NCBI RefSeq assembly: GCF_030035675.1
Contig: NC_084483.1
Span: forward strand, 148,277,425-148,341,424
Origin: Rhineura floridana
Taxonomy: Eukaryota > Chordata > Lepidosauria > Squamata > Rhineuridae
Length of the DNA stretch: 64,000 nucleotides
Direction: 5' to 3'
Both the position numbers and the translations under genes were made by a program. Under the pieces are notes generated by a model, which saw only the letters and a list, made by a program, of their open reading frames with translations, was not told the DNA's origin and searched no databases. Below are positions 1 to 9,372 of the stretch, one piece after another; position 1 is the first letter of the stretch, and the number at the start of each line of letters is the position of its first letter.

Positions 1-128
1 TTCAATGGATTGTATCTAATGCTAGTCCTACGGCGTAGACCCACTGAAATTAGTAGACATGACTAACTTAGGTTCATTAATTACAATGGGTCAACTCTGA
101 GTAGAACTTAGCTGGCTACAACCCAATA
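1..128. repeat. short palindromic repeat, family B (MITE-like)
   Basis: The two halves are imperfect inverted repeats: the left half carries a 'gtagacccactgaaatta' type segment and the right half its complement 'aattacaatgggtcaactc'. Related copies are at 37135-37243 and 48828-48935, where the ends read ttgaatacaaccc. No coding capacity and no target duplication can be checked because the window starts here. A non-autonomous DNA transposon is the most likely origin; the superfamily is not assigned. Confidence 0.5.
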
Positions 129-130
129 TT

Positions 131-1115
131 TTATAGTACAGAAAGGCTAGTTCTCACTTAGGTGCTAAATGTGTCACTGGGCTGCAACCCTTTAGGTAGG
201 ACTATGGATCTGAATTTATTTCCTTTTCCTATATATCCAAATTATATTTGAATTGATATGATTCTGATATAATTCTGTGATCTCTGGAGTTGACTGGCCT
301 GAGTCTGACCGAAAGTCAGATGTTTCCAAATCTGCCTGCCAGATGGCTCCACAGGAAATTGAATTTGGAATTTCTGCTCATTGTGCAGTGGTTCACACAT
401 CCCACAAAACCATCGTTTGGCATTTTGTAGATAAGCAGGGAGGAATCTTGAGATTCTGTGCTCTTTCTTCACCCTCATGTGTCCTAATCCCCGTCTCTGA
501 AGAGGAAAACCATAGTTTGCCATTTCACCCAAATCAGTATGAAACAAGAATATTCTTTCCCAAGTAGTCATTTTCAGCTTGTTAAGGTGTTCAGGACTTT
601 CCTACACATCCCCAAAGTTAATACTTGAAGAGGAGAGTTAAGCCTTTTTGCTCAAGAATATGTGACTGATTTGTAATTTGACTGTTTTTTCCTGAACTTT
701 GCAAGAAAGGGCCTGCTAAAGAGCTTCTGAATTAGAATAAAGCCTACTTCACCTGATGCATGGTTGATCCAGTAAGGGAAGAAAACTCAATATAAAATGG
801 CATGTTACCCGATTGTGGATGCACGGAAGAACATTGTGTGGGTGGGATTTTTCATATTCTTTATGATGTTTCGCTGGGTGCCATTTATTGTCACACCCCT
901 AGGGTTGCCATATCCCAGTTGCACAAATCCAAGCAGATTGATTTGCATATTATGTAAATTATTTGCTAATTATGCAAATTAAGCATATTAATTGTTGCAT
1001 GGTCTAGTCATTTTGTTTTTGTGCCTAGTAATTGCCACCAAAAACTGGGGGAGGATGTGAGGAATCTTTTCTTTAAACAAACTTGCATTTTCAGCCTTAA
1101 ATGCCTGGACTCTAG
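131..1115. other. no recognisable content
   Basis: The open frames of about 100 codons on both strands at 242-571 overlap each other and match nothing I recognise. They lack splice signals that would join them to the sulfotransferase exon at 2386-2587. A short AT-rich palindromic stretch lies around 935-995. Confidence 0.4.
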
Positions 1116-1330
1116 TTCCAACACTATGAAATTTATTTATCGAGAGGATTTATATCCTGCCTTTCCACTGTTAAAAACAGCTCAGGGCAGCTTACAAACA
1201 CAGTAAAAGCAATACAAATACACAATCAATATAAAAACATAACAAAACACAAAACAGAAACAAACATAAAACAAGTCAATGCAGCAGTATAAAAATCCAG
1301 CATAAAACAAAAAGCCAGCAAAGCATCAAT
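1116..1330 (-). mobile_element. LINE 3' tail (L2/CR1-like), old
   Basis: Read on the minus strand this has the familiar LINE 3' end layout: an A-rich stretch, a 'gctgccctgagc'-like segment and an 'aggcaggatataaa'-like motif leading to a simple A/T tail. It is diverged and short, so the family is uncertain. Confidence 0.35.
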
Positions 1331-1344
1331 TAAAATAAGTTTGC

Positions 1345-1985
1345 TTTTATATCTTGTGTATGTTCAGAGGAGGGAGCGTTTGGTGGATTGAAACCCCTTT
1401 CTTCCATCCTCCATGATGGCAGGCAGACATTCCCATTACAGTCACCACTTAAGACACATACCCTGAGACACAGAGGCAATTGAGATGACACCTGCTTCTC
1501 CTTGCTGACTCAACCAGAAAGTCTGTGGCAGAGCTGCATGTGTAGATTAAGTAAGCATGCAGTTTTCTAAACTGCTAGATTCTGCATATGCAGCAGGCAG
1601 ACTAAAATTATTGATTTTCTCAGGACAGCTGTGGTATCCTTCATTGGCTAAGAACAATGGAAGGTGGGAATAGGGTAATTTCTCACAAAATGGGCAGAAA
1701 ACTGCCTCCACATTTTGCCTTGTATCTCTGGATCCAAAATGGCCGCTAGAGACTTGCTTTTTTTAAAAAAAATGAAAGCTGGGAATCTGGCCCACCTAAT
1801 GGCCTAAGTGGGCACTGGGTAGCATGGCTAGAATCCAGGTAAAACCTGACTAACCAGGCAATATGGCAATGCTACACACCTCCTATTTCCATTTGTTTCC
1901 ATCAGAATGCGACCTGCTTTTTTCTTCTAGCTGAACATATGTTCAGCAATGGATAACCAAATCCTTTCCCTTTCAATTTTAATTA
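1345..1985. other. no recognisable content
   Basis: I see no splice-bounded coding exon here on either strand. I looked specifically for sulfotransferase exon 2 on the minus strand and did not find it. Confidence 0.4.
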
Positions 1986-1989
1986 TAGC

Positions 1990-2372
1990 ACAGTGGGGAG
2001 GACAGCCTGGCTGGGAGTCCAGAGTCTGTGAGTTCAAATCCCTGCTCGTGTCTCCTGGGTGTCAAGGGCCAGCTAAAGATCACCTCCACAGTGAGTGGCT
2101 TAGGGGTTACATGCCCTGCCACCTATGCAGCGTGGGCAAGCTGCACAGTCCCAAGGAGCCCAGTCACTCCCCAGCTGGCAGTTGCGGACAAGGAAGGGGC
2201 TGGCTTGTGCAGCTGGGGCAAGTTGAGCAGGCCCTAGCCAGCTGAGGAGGACTAGCCTCAGAGGGAGGCAATGGTAAACCCCCTCTGAATACCATTTACC
2301 ATGAAATCCCTATTCATAGGGTAGCCATAAGTAAGGATCGACTTGAAGGCAGTCCATTTCCATTTCATAAAA
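1990..2372 (+). mobile_element. tRNA-headed SINE with BovB-like 3' end (Sauria SINE type)
   Basis: The head contains a pol III B-box-like GTTCAAATCC near 2032. The 3' part (about 2262-2372) has two segments that also occur in the BovB LINE of this window: 'ggcaatggtaaacc', found in the BovB 5' region near 22545, and 'catagggt..ccataagt..gatcgacttgaagg', which is the BovB 3' end near 25455. A tRNA head joined to an RTE-BovB tail is the known layout of Sauria SINEs. The element ends only about 13 bp inside the intron next to the donor site of the sulfotransferase exon. Confidence 0.65.
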
Positions 2373-2385
2373 ATTAGATACTCAC

Positions 2386-2587
2386 CACATTTTGGATAAG
2401 CCACTATCAGTATATCATCCTTCCTAGCTTCCATGGTTTCCAGTGCTTCAAAGGTCTTGGCACTACAAAGGCGATTAGGATATAACACTCCTCGGAAAGT
2501 AAACAGCAGCTCTTCATTCTCATTCTCTTGATTGGCAGCAAAAAAATTATCTATGAGTTCCACGAAACTGCTCTTTTTCTGGGCCAT
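2386..2587 (-). CDS. SULT6B1: SULT6B1-like cytosolic sulfotransferase, first coding exon
   Basis: The minus-strand exon starts at an ATG (2587-2585) in a good context (A at -3, G at +4) and reads MAQKKSSFVELID..., followed by FTFRGVLYPNRLCS, ETMEARKDDI and AYPKCG. This is the N-terminal layout of SULT6B family members, whose human protein begins MADKSKFIEYID and continues TYQGIPYP, DTFEARHDDI and SYPKCG. The YPKCG motif starts the 5'-PSB loop that binds the sulfate donor PAPS. The exon breaks inside the glycine codon at a GTGAGT donor (phase 1), as expected for this family. An in-frame methionine lies upstream, but homology begins at MAQKK. The enzyme would be a soluble, PAPS-dependent sulfotransferase; its substrate is unknown. 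Only 67 of about 300 residues are here, and the other exons should lie below position 1. A stranded first exon of a dead copy cannot be excluded. Confidence 0.8.
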
Positions 2588-3680
2588 GTTATGCTTGCTG
2601 GCTGCCTCCGTCTCGTTGCCTTCTCTTTTAAAAGGCACATTCAGCTTTGCGTGACCAGATGAGAGGTGAGAGTCTTGCAGGCTACGTTCTTGCCCAATAA
2701 AAGGATATTGCAAAATAGGAAGCAATTCTGAATCACAAGAGTTCTCACGCTAAAGTGTCATATATGCCTTTAACTTGTAAACTTAAACTGAATTTACGGC
2801 TTCAGGAATTAAGAATTACTTAATCTTTTAGTGGCTGGGCGGGAACCTTTCTGGGGGGGTGGGATCATCTGGGGAAAAGATTGCATCACTAGCTAGAGGC
2901 CCTTGCAGGGGTAGAAAAACAGGTTGAAACCATACAGTAAGATTAAAGAGCTCCTTTCTCTTTCAAGAATGGTAGTAATATAGTAGAGCATCAAGGTTTA
3001 TTATAATGTGCAGCTAGACACATTTTGCTCATTGTCAAAAATGTGTGCAGTTGAAGTAAGTTTTTGTGCAGTTGGGCATATGGGATTTAATAAACAGCTA
3101 GGTAGTTTCTTTAAAAAGAAATGTATGAGAAAAGATTAAAAGAAATAGAAAATGAAAATAAATAATGGTTCATTTAACATTTTCATAATTTTATATTAAT
3201 AGTATATTATTGGACTAATTACTTGACTAGTTCAGGGGTGGGCAGTGTGCTGGCTACTTGTGCAGCAGAAAAAAAGCATAGAATAAACCCTCTAGAGCCT
3301 TCCCTATTTTAGGATTCTTTGGAAAACTAGGTAACATGAACTTTAAAAGGTTTAAAAATCTGGGCATTTTTCATTTGTTCTAGAACTTGAAAGTGTTTCA
3401 AACATGTTGACATGCAGTAAAATCAGATATTTTGAGGCTCTTTTTACTTTTGTTTTTAATGTTTTTTTAAGTCACTTTGAGTTCACCTTTTTGGAAAAAG
3501 GCAACTAATAAATATAATAAATAATGATAAATCTTTTACAGCTCAATCATGTGCATGTTTACTTGGAAGTGAGTCCCACTGTGTACAGTAAGCCTTATGC
3601 ACTAGTAAATTAGTAAGTTAATTTTTCTTGCATATTTCTATTTGTATATTTTTTCCATTTTGTTTTATTAAGCTTATTAA
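2588..3680. other. upstream flank of the sulfotransferase exon
   Basis: This stretch holds the 5' UTR and promoter side of the minus-strand sulfotransferase gene, but I see no TATA box that I trust. The rest is AT-rich. About 3537-3606 resembles one half of the family A palindrome seen at 8925-9011. Confidence 0.35.
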
Positions 3681-3874
3681 GTAGATCCACACAATACATT
3701 TAAAGCACATCCAGTGCATAACTTCTCCTAAAGAATCCTGGGAAGTGTAGTTTCCCCCTCACAGTTATAGTTACCACCACCCTTAACAAACAACAGTTCC
3801 CATGATTCTGTGGTGCGATTCATGTGCTTCAAATATGTGTTGAGTGTGCTTTAAATGAATTGTGTGGATCTGCA
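3681..3874. mobile_element. palindromic MITE (same family as 20425-20739), old
   Basis: The ends are inverted repeats (about agatccacacaat and its complement, each followed by catttaaagcaca). The interior holds gaatcctgggaa.tgtagtt and acaacagttccc.tgattct arms, also found in the larger element at 20425-20739. No protein is encoded. Confidence 0.6.
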
Positions 3875-3938
3875 TAAGGTATGATGTGCATTCATTAGGG
3901 AACTGAAAAGAACATTCTAAAAGTTTTTTTAAAAACAG

Positions 3939-4114
3939 GAAGGGTTGTAGCTCAGTGGTAAGTCATATGCTTTGCATGCAAAGGTCCAAAATTCAATTTT
4001 TGGAAAAGACTATTGCCTGGAATCCTGGAGACCCAATACTAGTCCATGTCATCAGTACTGAGGTAGATGGTAGCAAGTGGCCTGAGTCGGTATAAGTTAG
4101 ATTCCTTTGTTCCT
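3939..4114 (+). mobile_element. tRNA-Ala-headed SINE with CR1-like tail
   Basis: The head 'gttgtagctcagtggtaag' is the A-box half of a tRNA, and 'gctttgcatgc' corresponds to an alanine TGC anticodon loop. The tail 'cctgagtcggtataag..gattcctttgttcc' matches the other copies at 30560, 40128, 41918 and 58858 and resembles a CR1 LINE 3' end. This copy is decayed. Confidence 0.6.
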
Positions 4115-4149
4115 AAAAGTGGAAAGAGACCCAAGGGTCACAGTGACTC

Positions 4150-4393
4150 CAACATTTATTTATGTATTTTATTTACAATATTTATATACCGCTTTATTAT
4201 AAAAAAAACCTCAGTGGTTTGCAGAAGGAATTAAAACAATAAAATAATTGGCAAACAGTTAAAGACAGGTATTTAAAAACATTCAAAATAATAAAACCAA
4301 CAATGAGTTAAAAAACACAATAGTTTTTACCTGCCTGGGTAGGCTTTCATAAACAAAAATGTTTTTAGCAGGTGCTGAAAAGAGTACAATTAA
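4150..4393 (-). mobile_element. older L2 LINE, 3' part (split by the L2 at 4394-7986)
   Basis: On the minus strand this is the 3' untranslated end of an L2-type LINE. Its body resumes at 7987-8290 beyond the younger insertion, where caccttgaact...gcctggtagcaaattgg is the counterpart of a segment near 4860 in the younger copy. The two parts are in the same orientation and line up once the insert is removed. Confidence 0.6.
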
Positions 4394-7300
4394 TAATAAT
4401 AATAATACAATTTTATTTCTAGGCCGCCTATCTGGCCGAATTAACAGCCACTCTAGGCGGCGTACATAGACTAAAATATAACATAGAGTAAAATATAACA
4501 TATAATACAAAACAACAATAAGTATACTCAATCCAAACCTACCCCCATCATACAAAAATTTAAACTAAATTAGACAGAGGTCTCGAATGCCTGCCTAAAA
4601 AACCATGTTTTCAGTTCTCGGCGGAAGCCTGTCAGGGAGGGGCCATGGCGGAGATCATAAGGCAGAGAGTTCCAGAGGGCAGGGGCCACAATTGAAAATG
4701 CCCTCTCTCTGGTCCGCACCAGCTTAGCTGTTTTGACTGGTGGGACCGAGAGAAGGTCTTGGGAGGCTGATCTCGTTTGGTGGCCTATCTGGTGATGCTG
4801 AAGGCGTTCCTTTAGATAAACTGGACCAAAACCATGTAGGGCTTTAAAGGTTAAAACCAACACCTTGAATTGGGCCCAGTAAACAACTGGTAGCCAGTGC
4901 AGATCTTTAAGTACTGGAGTGATATGGTCTCGGCGGCGGCTGTTCTTGATCAGACATGCCGCCGCGCTCTGTACCAGCTGTAATTTCCGGACTGTCTTCA
5001 AGGGTAGCCCCACGTAGAGTGCATTACAATAGTCTAAGCGAGAGAAGACCAGGGCATGTACCACCCGTGGGAGCAGATGGACAGGGAGGTAGGGTCGCAG
5101 CCTTTGTATCAAATGTAATTGATACCAAGCTGCCCGGCTCACCGCCACGACCTGAGCCTCCATGGACAGCTGGGAATCAAGAACAACACCGAGGCTGCGA
5201 ACCTGGTCCTTCAGGGGCAATCTTACCCCATTCAACACCAGGTCAAAATCACCCAACTTCCTCCTACCTCCCACAAGCAGTACCTCGGTCTTGTCGGGGT
5301 TCAGCTTCAGCCTGTTTCCTCCCATCCATTCACTTACGGCCTCCAGGCACTTGGAAATGGTAACCACAGCCATCTCTGGTGAGGACTTAAATGAGAGATA
5401 GAGCTGAGTGTCATCCGCATATTGGTGGCACTGCAGCCTAAATCTCCTGATGATGCCCCCCAGCGGCTTTATATAGATGTTGAATAGCATGGGAGAGAGG
5501 ATAGAACCCTTTGGCACACCACAATTGAGAGGCCAAAGGTCTGAAGCCTCATCTCCCAATGCCACCTGCTGGTGCCTATCAGAGAGATAGGAATGGAACC
5601 ACTGTAAAACAGTGCCTCCTATTCCCATTCCCCTCAGGCGATCCAGGAGGATACCGTGGTCAACGGTATCAAAAGCCGCTGAGAGGTCCAGGAGGACGAG
5701 GAATGTGTGTTCACCTCTGTCCAACGCCCTCCTCAAATCATCCACCAGAGTGACCAAGGCTGTTTCAGTTCCATGTCCAGTCCTGAAGCCCGACTGGAAT
5801 GGATCCAAATAATCCGCTTCATCCAAGTGTGTCTGTAACTGAGTAGCCACCACTCTCTCAATCACCTTGCCCAAGAATGGTAAATTGGAAATTGGGCGAA
5901 AGTTGTTCAACTCTTGGGGATCCAAGGAGGAGTTTTTCAGAATGGGCTTTATTATTGCCTCCTTGAGGGCTAATGGCATTGCACCCTCTTCCAAGGAAGC
6001 ATTCACCACTGCCTTGATCCCTTCGCTCAATTTCTCTTTACAGCTCACAATGAGCCATGTAGGGCAAGGGTCAAGCAAGCACGTGGTTGGCCTCACATTA
6101 GAGAGCACCTTGTCCACTTCCTCAGAGGGAAGGGGCTGAAATCGATCCCACCGGACCGGAATGCAATTGGCCAGCTCTGGCCCACTACCTGTGTCCACAG
6201 AGTACAGAATCGTGCTCTTCAGGTGCTCGATTTTATCAGCAAAGTGCTTGGCAAATTTGTCACAGGAGGCTTTAGAATGTTCCAAGGGTTCCTGTGCAAC
6301 CGGACCGACCACGCTTCGGACCACTTGGAACAACCTCCTGGGACAACACTCTGCAGACGCAATGGAGGCAGCAAAGAATTCTCTCTTTGTTGCCTTCGTT
6401 GCCACTTGATAGGCAGCTATTGCTGCTCTAACAAGTGTCCGATCGCCGTCAGAACGAGATTTCTGCCACCGGCGCTCTAGTCGTCTCACCTCCTGCCTCA
6501 GGCCCCGTAAGCGTGGTGTATACCAGGGTGCAATCTGAGTTCTATTCAGTGGGAGAGGACGTTTTGGAGCCACCCAGTCTATTGCCCTGGTGATTTCCCT
6601 ATTCCACTCCGTCACCAGGGTTTCGACTGGGCGACTTTCTGATGGCTCCACATCTCCCAGCGCATTCAGGAATCCTTTTGGCTCCATCAGGCGTCTGGGG
6701 TGGACCATCTTAATGGGTCCCTTACCCCTGCGGAGGGTATGTGGCAGTGAGAAGTCCATGTTCACCAGATAGTGATCTGACCATGACACGGGGTTCAAAG
6801 AAACAGCCCCCATTTTCAGAGCACTCCCTTCCCCTCCTGAGACAAACACAAGGTCGAGAGCATGACCGGCTACATGGGTGGGTCCAAAATTACAAAGGTG
6901 CAGTTCCCAGGAAGTCATGGTTTCCATGAAATCCCAAGGAGCTCCTATGAGAGCAGCCTCCGCATGCAGGTTAAAATCCCCCAAGACTAAGAGGTCAGGG
7001 GAGAGAACCCGCACGCTCGAGACGACCTCGAGCACCTCAGTCAGGGAGTCATTTGTGTAGCGGGGTGGGCGGTACACAAGAAGAATCCCTAAACTGCCCT
7101 TAGGGCCCAACCTCCAGTACATGCAGTCAACAAACTTGGTCTCGTGGAGAGGGAGTCTGGCAAAACTCAAGGACTCCCGATAAATGACTGCCACTCCCCC
7201 TCCCCGCCTACCAATCCTTGGCTGCTGTGCATATCGGAAACCCGCTGGACACATGGCCTCAAGCACAGGTGCTGCCGCTGCATCCAGCCAGGTCTCCGTA

Positions 7301-7986
7301 ATGCACACCAGGTCTGCATGCTCATCCATGATCATGTCATGGATGAGCGATGTTTTTTGCACCACAGACCTGGCGTTACACAACAGCAGTCGAAGATTGG
7401 GTGGAGTCGTACATCTCCCAGTTGTCTTCTGGTGGTGTGCAGGCCCGGAACAGGGGATGGATATTATGCATCTATCCCTTGTTCCCCTAAGCTGGCATAG
7501 CCTGCGCCTCGTACCCCTCCAGCATCTGCCGCCTAGCCTCTCGATAACGTGGCCATCCGCCCTCCCCACAAGAACCTTCTCTGCCAAGCACATGCCTCCC
7601 TCCCGCCGGGACTCAAGTAAAGTCCCCCCACTTCCAGACAGGACCACCTAAAGTGCCAAAATATCCCGTTATCCCCCCACCCAGCCACTGTGAGAACCAG
7701 CAATGGAGAGTGCCAGCAGCCACTGGAGGCGTGGGTCTGAGCACCCACCAGGCCAGTACTCCCCAACCCCCCCGACCATCCAAGCTGTGTCCAAGTTACT
7801 TGCCGAGGCGAGGGGGGAGATCATATCCAGTCTCTGGCCGCCTTCTATGATGCTCCCCAGTCGTTTCGAACCGCGCCCACACTCCAGCTATTCCACTGCG
7901 GCGTTCTCTCACTGCCGCCGGACCAACGCTCTTCACGGCCCTCCACACCTGGCCGCTCTCTCTCGCGCTCCTCCACTGCTGTTCTC
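4394..7986 (-). mobile_element. full-length L2-clade LINE
   Basis: The element is flanked by a 7-bp duplication, CAATTAA, at 4387-4393 and 7987-7993. On the minus strand it has a GC-rich 5' untranslated region of about 340 bp (7986-7648), one long open frame (7647-4570) and a short 3' UTR ending in an (ATT)n tail near 4394. The 3' terminal hairpin-like segment 'ggccgcctatctggccgaatt' recurs in a truncated copy at 58216-58614. I see only one open frame, with endonuclease and reverse transcriptase; a separate ORF1 is not evident. The uninterrupted frame and the crisp ends indicate a recent insertion. It sits inside an older L2 of the same orientation. Confidence 0.85.
4570..7647 (-). CDS. L2 LINE ORF2: AP endonuclease and reverse transcriptase
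   Basis: This is a 1025-residue uninterrupted frame. An APE-type endonuclease lies at about residues 83-310, with TETWL (catalytic Glu near 118), GDFN (223-226) and SDH (290-292). The reverse transcriptase follows, with LDLSAAFDTVDH, GVPKGSILSP and YADDTQLY (YADD near residue 742). The C-terminal part includes LKDLHWLPV and APALWNSLPYDLR, typical of L2-clade elements. Such proteins nick target DNA and prime cDNA synthesis from the nick. The first 80 residues resemble no domain, and the true start may be one of the internal methionines. All catalytic motifs that I can check are present. It is a transposon protein, not a host gene. Most short frames on the other strand of this interval are its shadows. 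Confidence 0.85.
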   Translation of the reverse strand: MVLSGSGGTLLESRREGGMCLAEKVLVGRADGHVIERLGGRCWRGTRRRLCQLRGTRDRCIISIPCSGPAHHQKTTGRCTTPPNLRLLLCNARSVVQKTSLIHDMIMDEHADLVCITETWLDAAAAPVLEAMCPAGFRYAQQPRIGRRGGGVAVIYRESLSFARLPLHETKFVDCMYWRLGPKGSLGILLVYRPPRYTNDSLTEVLEVVSSVRVLSPDLLVLGDFNLHAEAALIGAPWDFMETMTSWELHLCNFGPTHVAGHALDLVFVSGGEGSALKMGAVSLNPVSWSDHYLVNMDFSLPHTLRRGKGPIKMVHPRRLMEPKGFLNALGDVEPSESRPVETLVTEWNREITRAIDWVAPKRPLPLNRTQIAPWYTPRLRGLRQEVRRLERRWQKSRSDGDRTLVRAAIAAYQVATKATKREFFAASIASAECCPRRLFQVVRSVVGPVAQEPLEHSKASCDKFAKHFADKIEHLKSTILYSVDTGSGPELANCIPVRWDRFQPLPSEEVDKVLSNVRPTTCLLDPCPTWLIVSCKEKLSEGIKAVVNASLEEGAMPLALKEAIIKPILKNSSLDPQELNNFRPISNLPFLGKVIERVVATQLQTHLDEADYLDPFQSGFRTGHGTETALVTLVDDLRRALDRGEHTFLVLLDLSAAFDTVDHGILLDRLRGMGIGGTVLQWFHSYLSDRHQQVALGDEASDLWPLNCGVPKGSILSPMLFNIYIKPLGGIIRRFRLQCHQYADDTQLYLSFKSSPEMAVVTISKCLEAVSEWMGGNRLKLNPDKTEVLLVGGRRKLGDFDLVLNGVRLPLKDQVRSLGVVLDSQLSMEAQVVAVSRAAWYQLHLIQRLRPYLPVHLLPRVVHALVFSRLDYCNALYVGLPLKTVRKLQLVQSAAACLIKNSRRRDHITPVLKDLHWLPVVYWAQFKVLVLTFKALHGFGPVYLKERLQHHQIGHQTRSASQDLLSVPPVKTAKLVRTRERAFSIVAPALWNSLPYDLRHGPSLTGFRRELKTWFFRQAFETSV

Positions 7987-8290
7987 CAATTAAGGTGTCT
8001 GCCTAATGTCAATAGGCAGGGAGTTTGAAAGCGTAGGTGTTGCCACACTACAGGACTGATTTCTTACAAGAACACAACAAATACTATTTGGCACCCATAA
8101 CATGGAAAGCACACCTTGAACTTAGCCTGGTAGCAAATTGGCAATAAGTGCAGATTTCAGAGCAGAGGTATTACGTGCTGATAGGGTCTCACTCTTGTCA
8201 GCAATTGTGCCACAGCATTCTGCACTAACTGCAGCCCCCGGGTCAGGTTGTGCTGCATAGGGATTTCTGTGACTGTGGCTAACTGGCTAC
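7987..8290 (-). mobile_element. older L2 LINE, continuation
   Basis: This is the second half of the element at 4150-4393, displaced by the young L2. Read in reverse it holds the conserved L2 segments around 'gcagatttcagagcagaggtatt' and 'gggtctcactcttgtcagcaa'. It is non-coding now. Confidence 0.6.
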
Positions 8291-8291
8291 C

Positions 8292-8924
8292 AGGATATTT
8301 TTAGTTTTGGCTTTTGGTTAGGAATCCTGACTGGTTGTAGCCAGTTCTGGTTCTGCCTTACTCATAGGAATCTTGTGGTTGGTATGGCATTGCGTTTAGG
8401 AAATCATCACTGTCTTTTTTTTTCTTTTTCCATTTCCATTTCATTTACCTTTATCCTCACTCCCTTTCATCCATAGAAGCAACAACAGTGGTTCCATGTG
8501 CTCCGCTCAACCCCCTTAAACCCGCTGGTGATGCACCTTGTTGTTTGCATGATGGTTTATGTTTTGCCCAATAATGGTAAGAGATAATTCACATACTGGA
8601 AAGTGTGGCTGCAATTGTTGTTGTTCCCAAGCTGCTGCCTATGAAGGTAAACCAAACCATGTGTGTTTTCTCTCTGTCAGTTTTTCACTGGAATTGGGTT
8701 GGCTGTCAAAGTGAGTTTATAGCAGCCCACAGGAGAGACAGAAAAGATGAGAGAATCTTCTTATATTACTAATTTCTCAGACCTCTTTCTGAAGTGGTCA
8801 AATCTGTAAAGAAATTTGGAGCAGCCATGTTAAAATGTAGGGGCAGGGCATTCCAGGCAGGGGGTTGTCAACCCTACTTGGATATGGATATCTTCGCAGA
8901 GGATCCCAGGTCAAGCTTTACCAA
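8292..8924. other. no recognisable content
   Basis: I see no coding exon and no repeat that I can name. Short internal repeats of 'ctggttgtagccag' type occur near 8285-8355. Confidence 0.35.
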
Positions 8925-9011
8925 CAACACAATCCAAACCATATCTACTGAGAAGTCCTATTGAGTTCTATGTGCTTAGTCCCTTAGTAAGTGTGTTTAG
9001 AATTGCAGCCT
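8925..9011. repeat. short palindromic repeat, family A (MITE-like)
   Basis: The ends are a 'gcaatcctat'-like and an 'attgcagcc'-like inverted pair. The centre has 'cctattgagttc'. The same structure recurs at 26541-26618, 41578-41650, 47489-47573, 47762-47837 and 58733-58815. It is probably a small non-autonomous DNA transposon. Confidence 0.45.
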
Positions 9012-9221
9012 TTGGGGGCATCCATCTTTACTCCTGAGTGCTCCCATCTAACATCTCTACAACACTAGGCTCCTTTCTTCCTACAATGGCCTTCTGGTGA
9101 CTGGCCTGGCCTAAGGGCACTTAAACCCTTTTTGTCAGAAGCAAGTAGGCTAGATTAAATGTTCCCTACCCAGACTCCATCTTTTAGCTAAGATTTCTAT
9201 CTTAATTTCTAATCAGATAAA

Positions 9222-9371
9222 TGTTTTTGTTTGAAATATATACGCCAAGCAACTGTGGTTGATACTTAATGCATCATGCTTAATGACATCACTCAGGCCC
9301 ACCCTTATGACATCACTAGGGCCCACCCCAAAATCTCAGGTTTGGGATGCTTCTGACCTGGCAACCCTAGG
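9222..9371. mobile_element. half of a Tc1/mariner-like palindrome
   Basis: This matches the right half of the 302-bp palindrome at 54716-55017, including 'gcttaatgacatcac' and the end 'gatgcttctgacctggcaac'. The terminal CCC is followed by TA, as in the complete copy. Confidence 0.55.
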
Positions 9372-9372
9372 A

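Noticed and set aside
242-571. About 100-codon frames on both strands, tested as sulfotransferase exon 2
   Set aside because: No SNWI/TTWL-like start, no PAPS-binding residues and no splice signals at suitable places.
3950-4020. Candidate functional tRNA-Ala gene
   Set aside because: The tRNA-like part is the degraded head of a SINE: it cannot close an acceptor stem and is followed by the SINE body.
4956-7651. Many plus-strand frames opposite the L2
   Set aside because: They are shadows of the minus-strand L2 ORF2 and show no independent domain.
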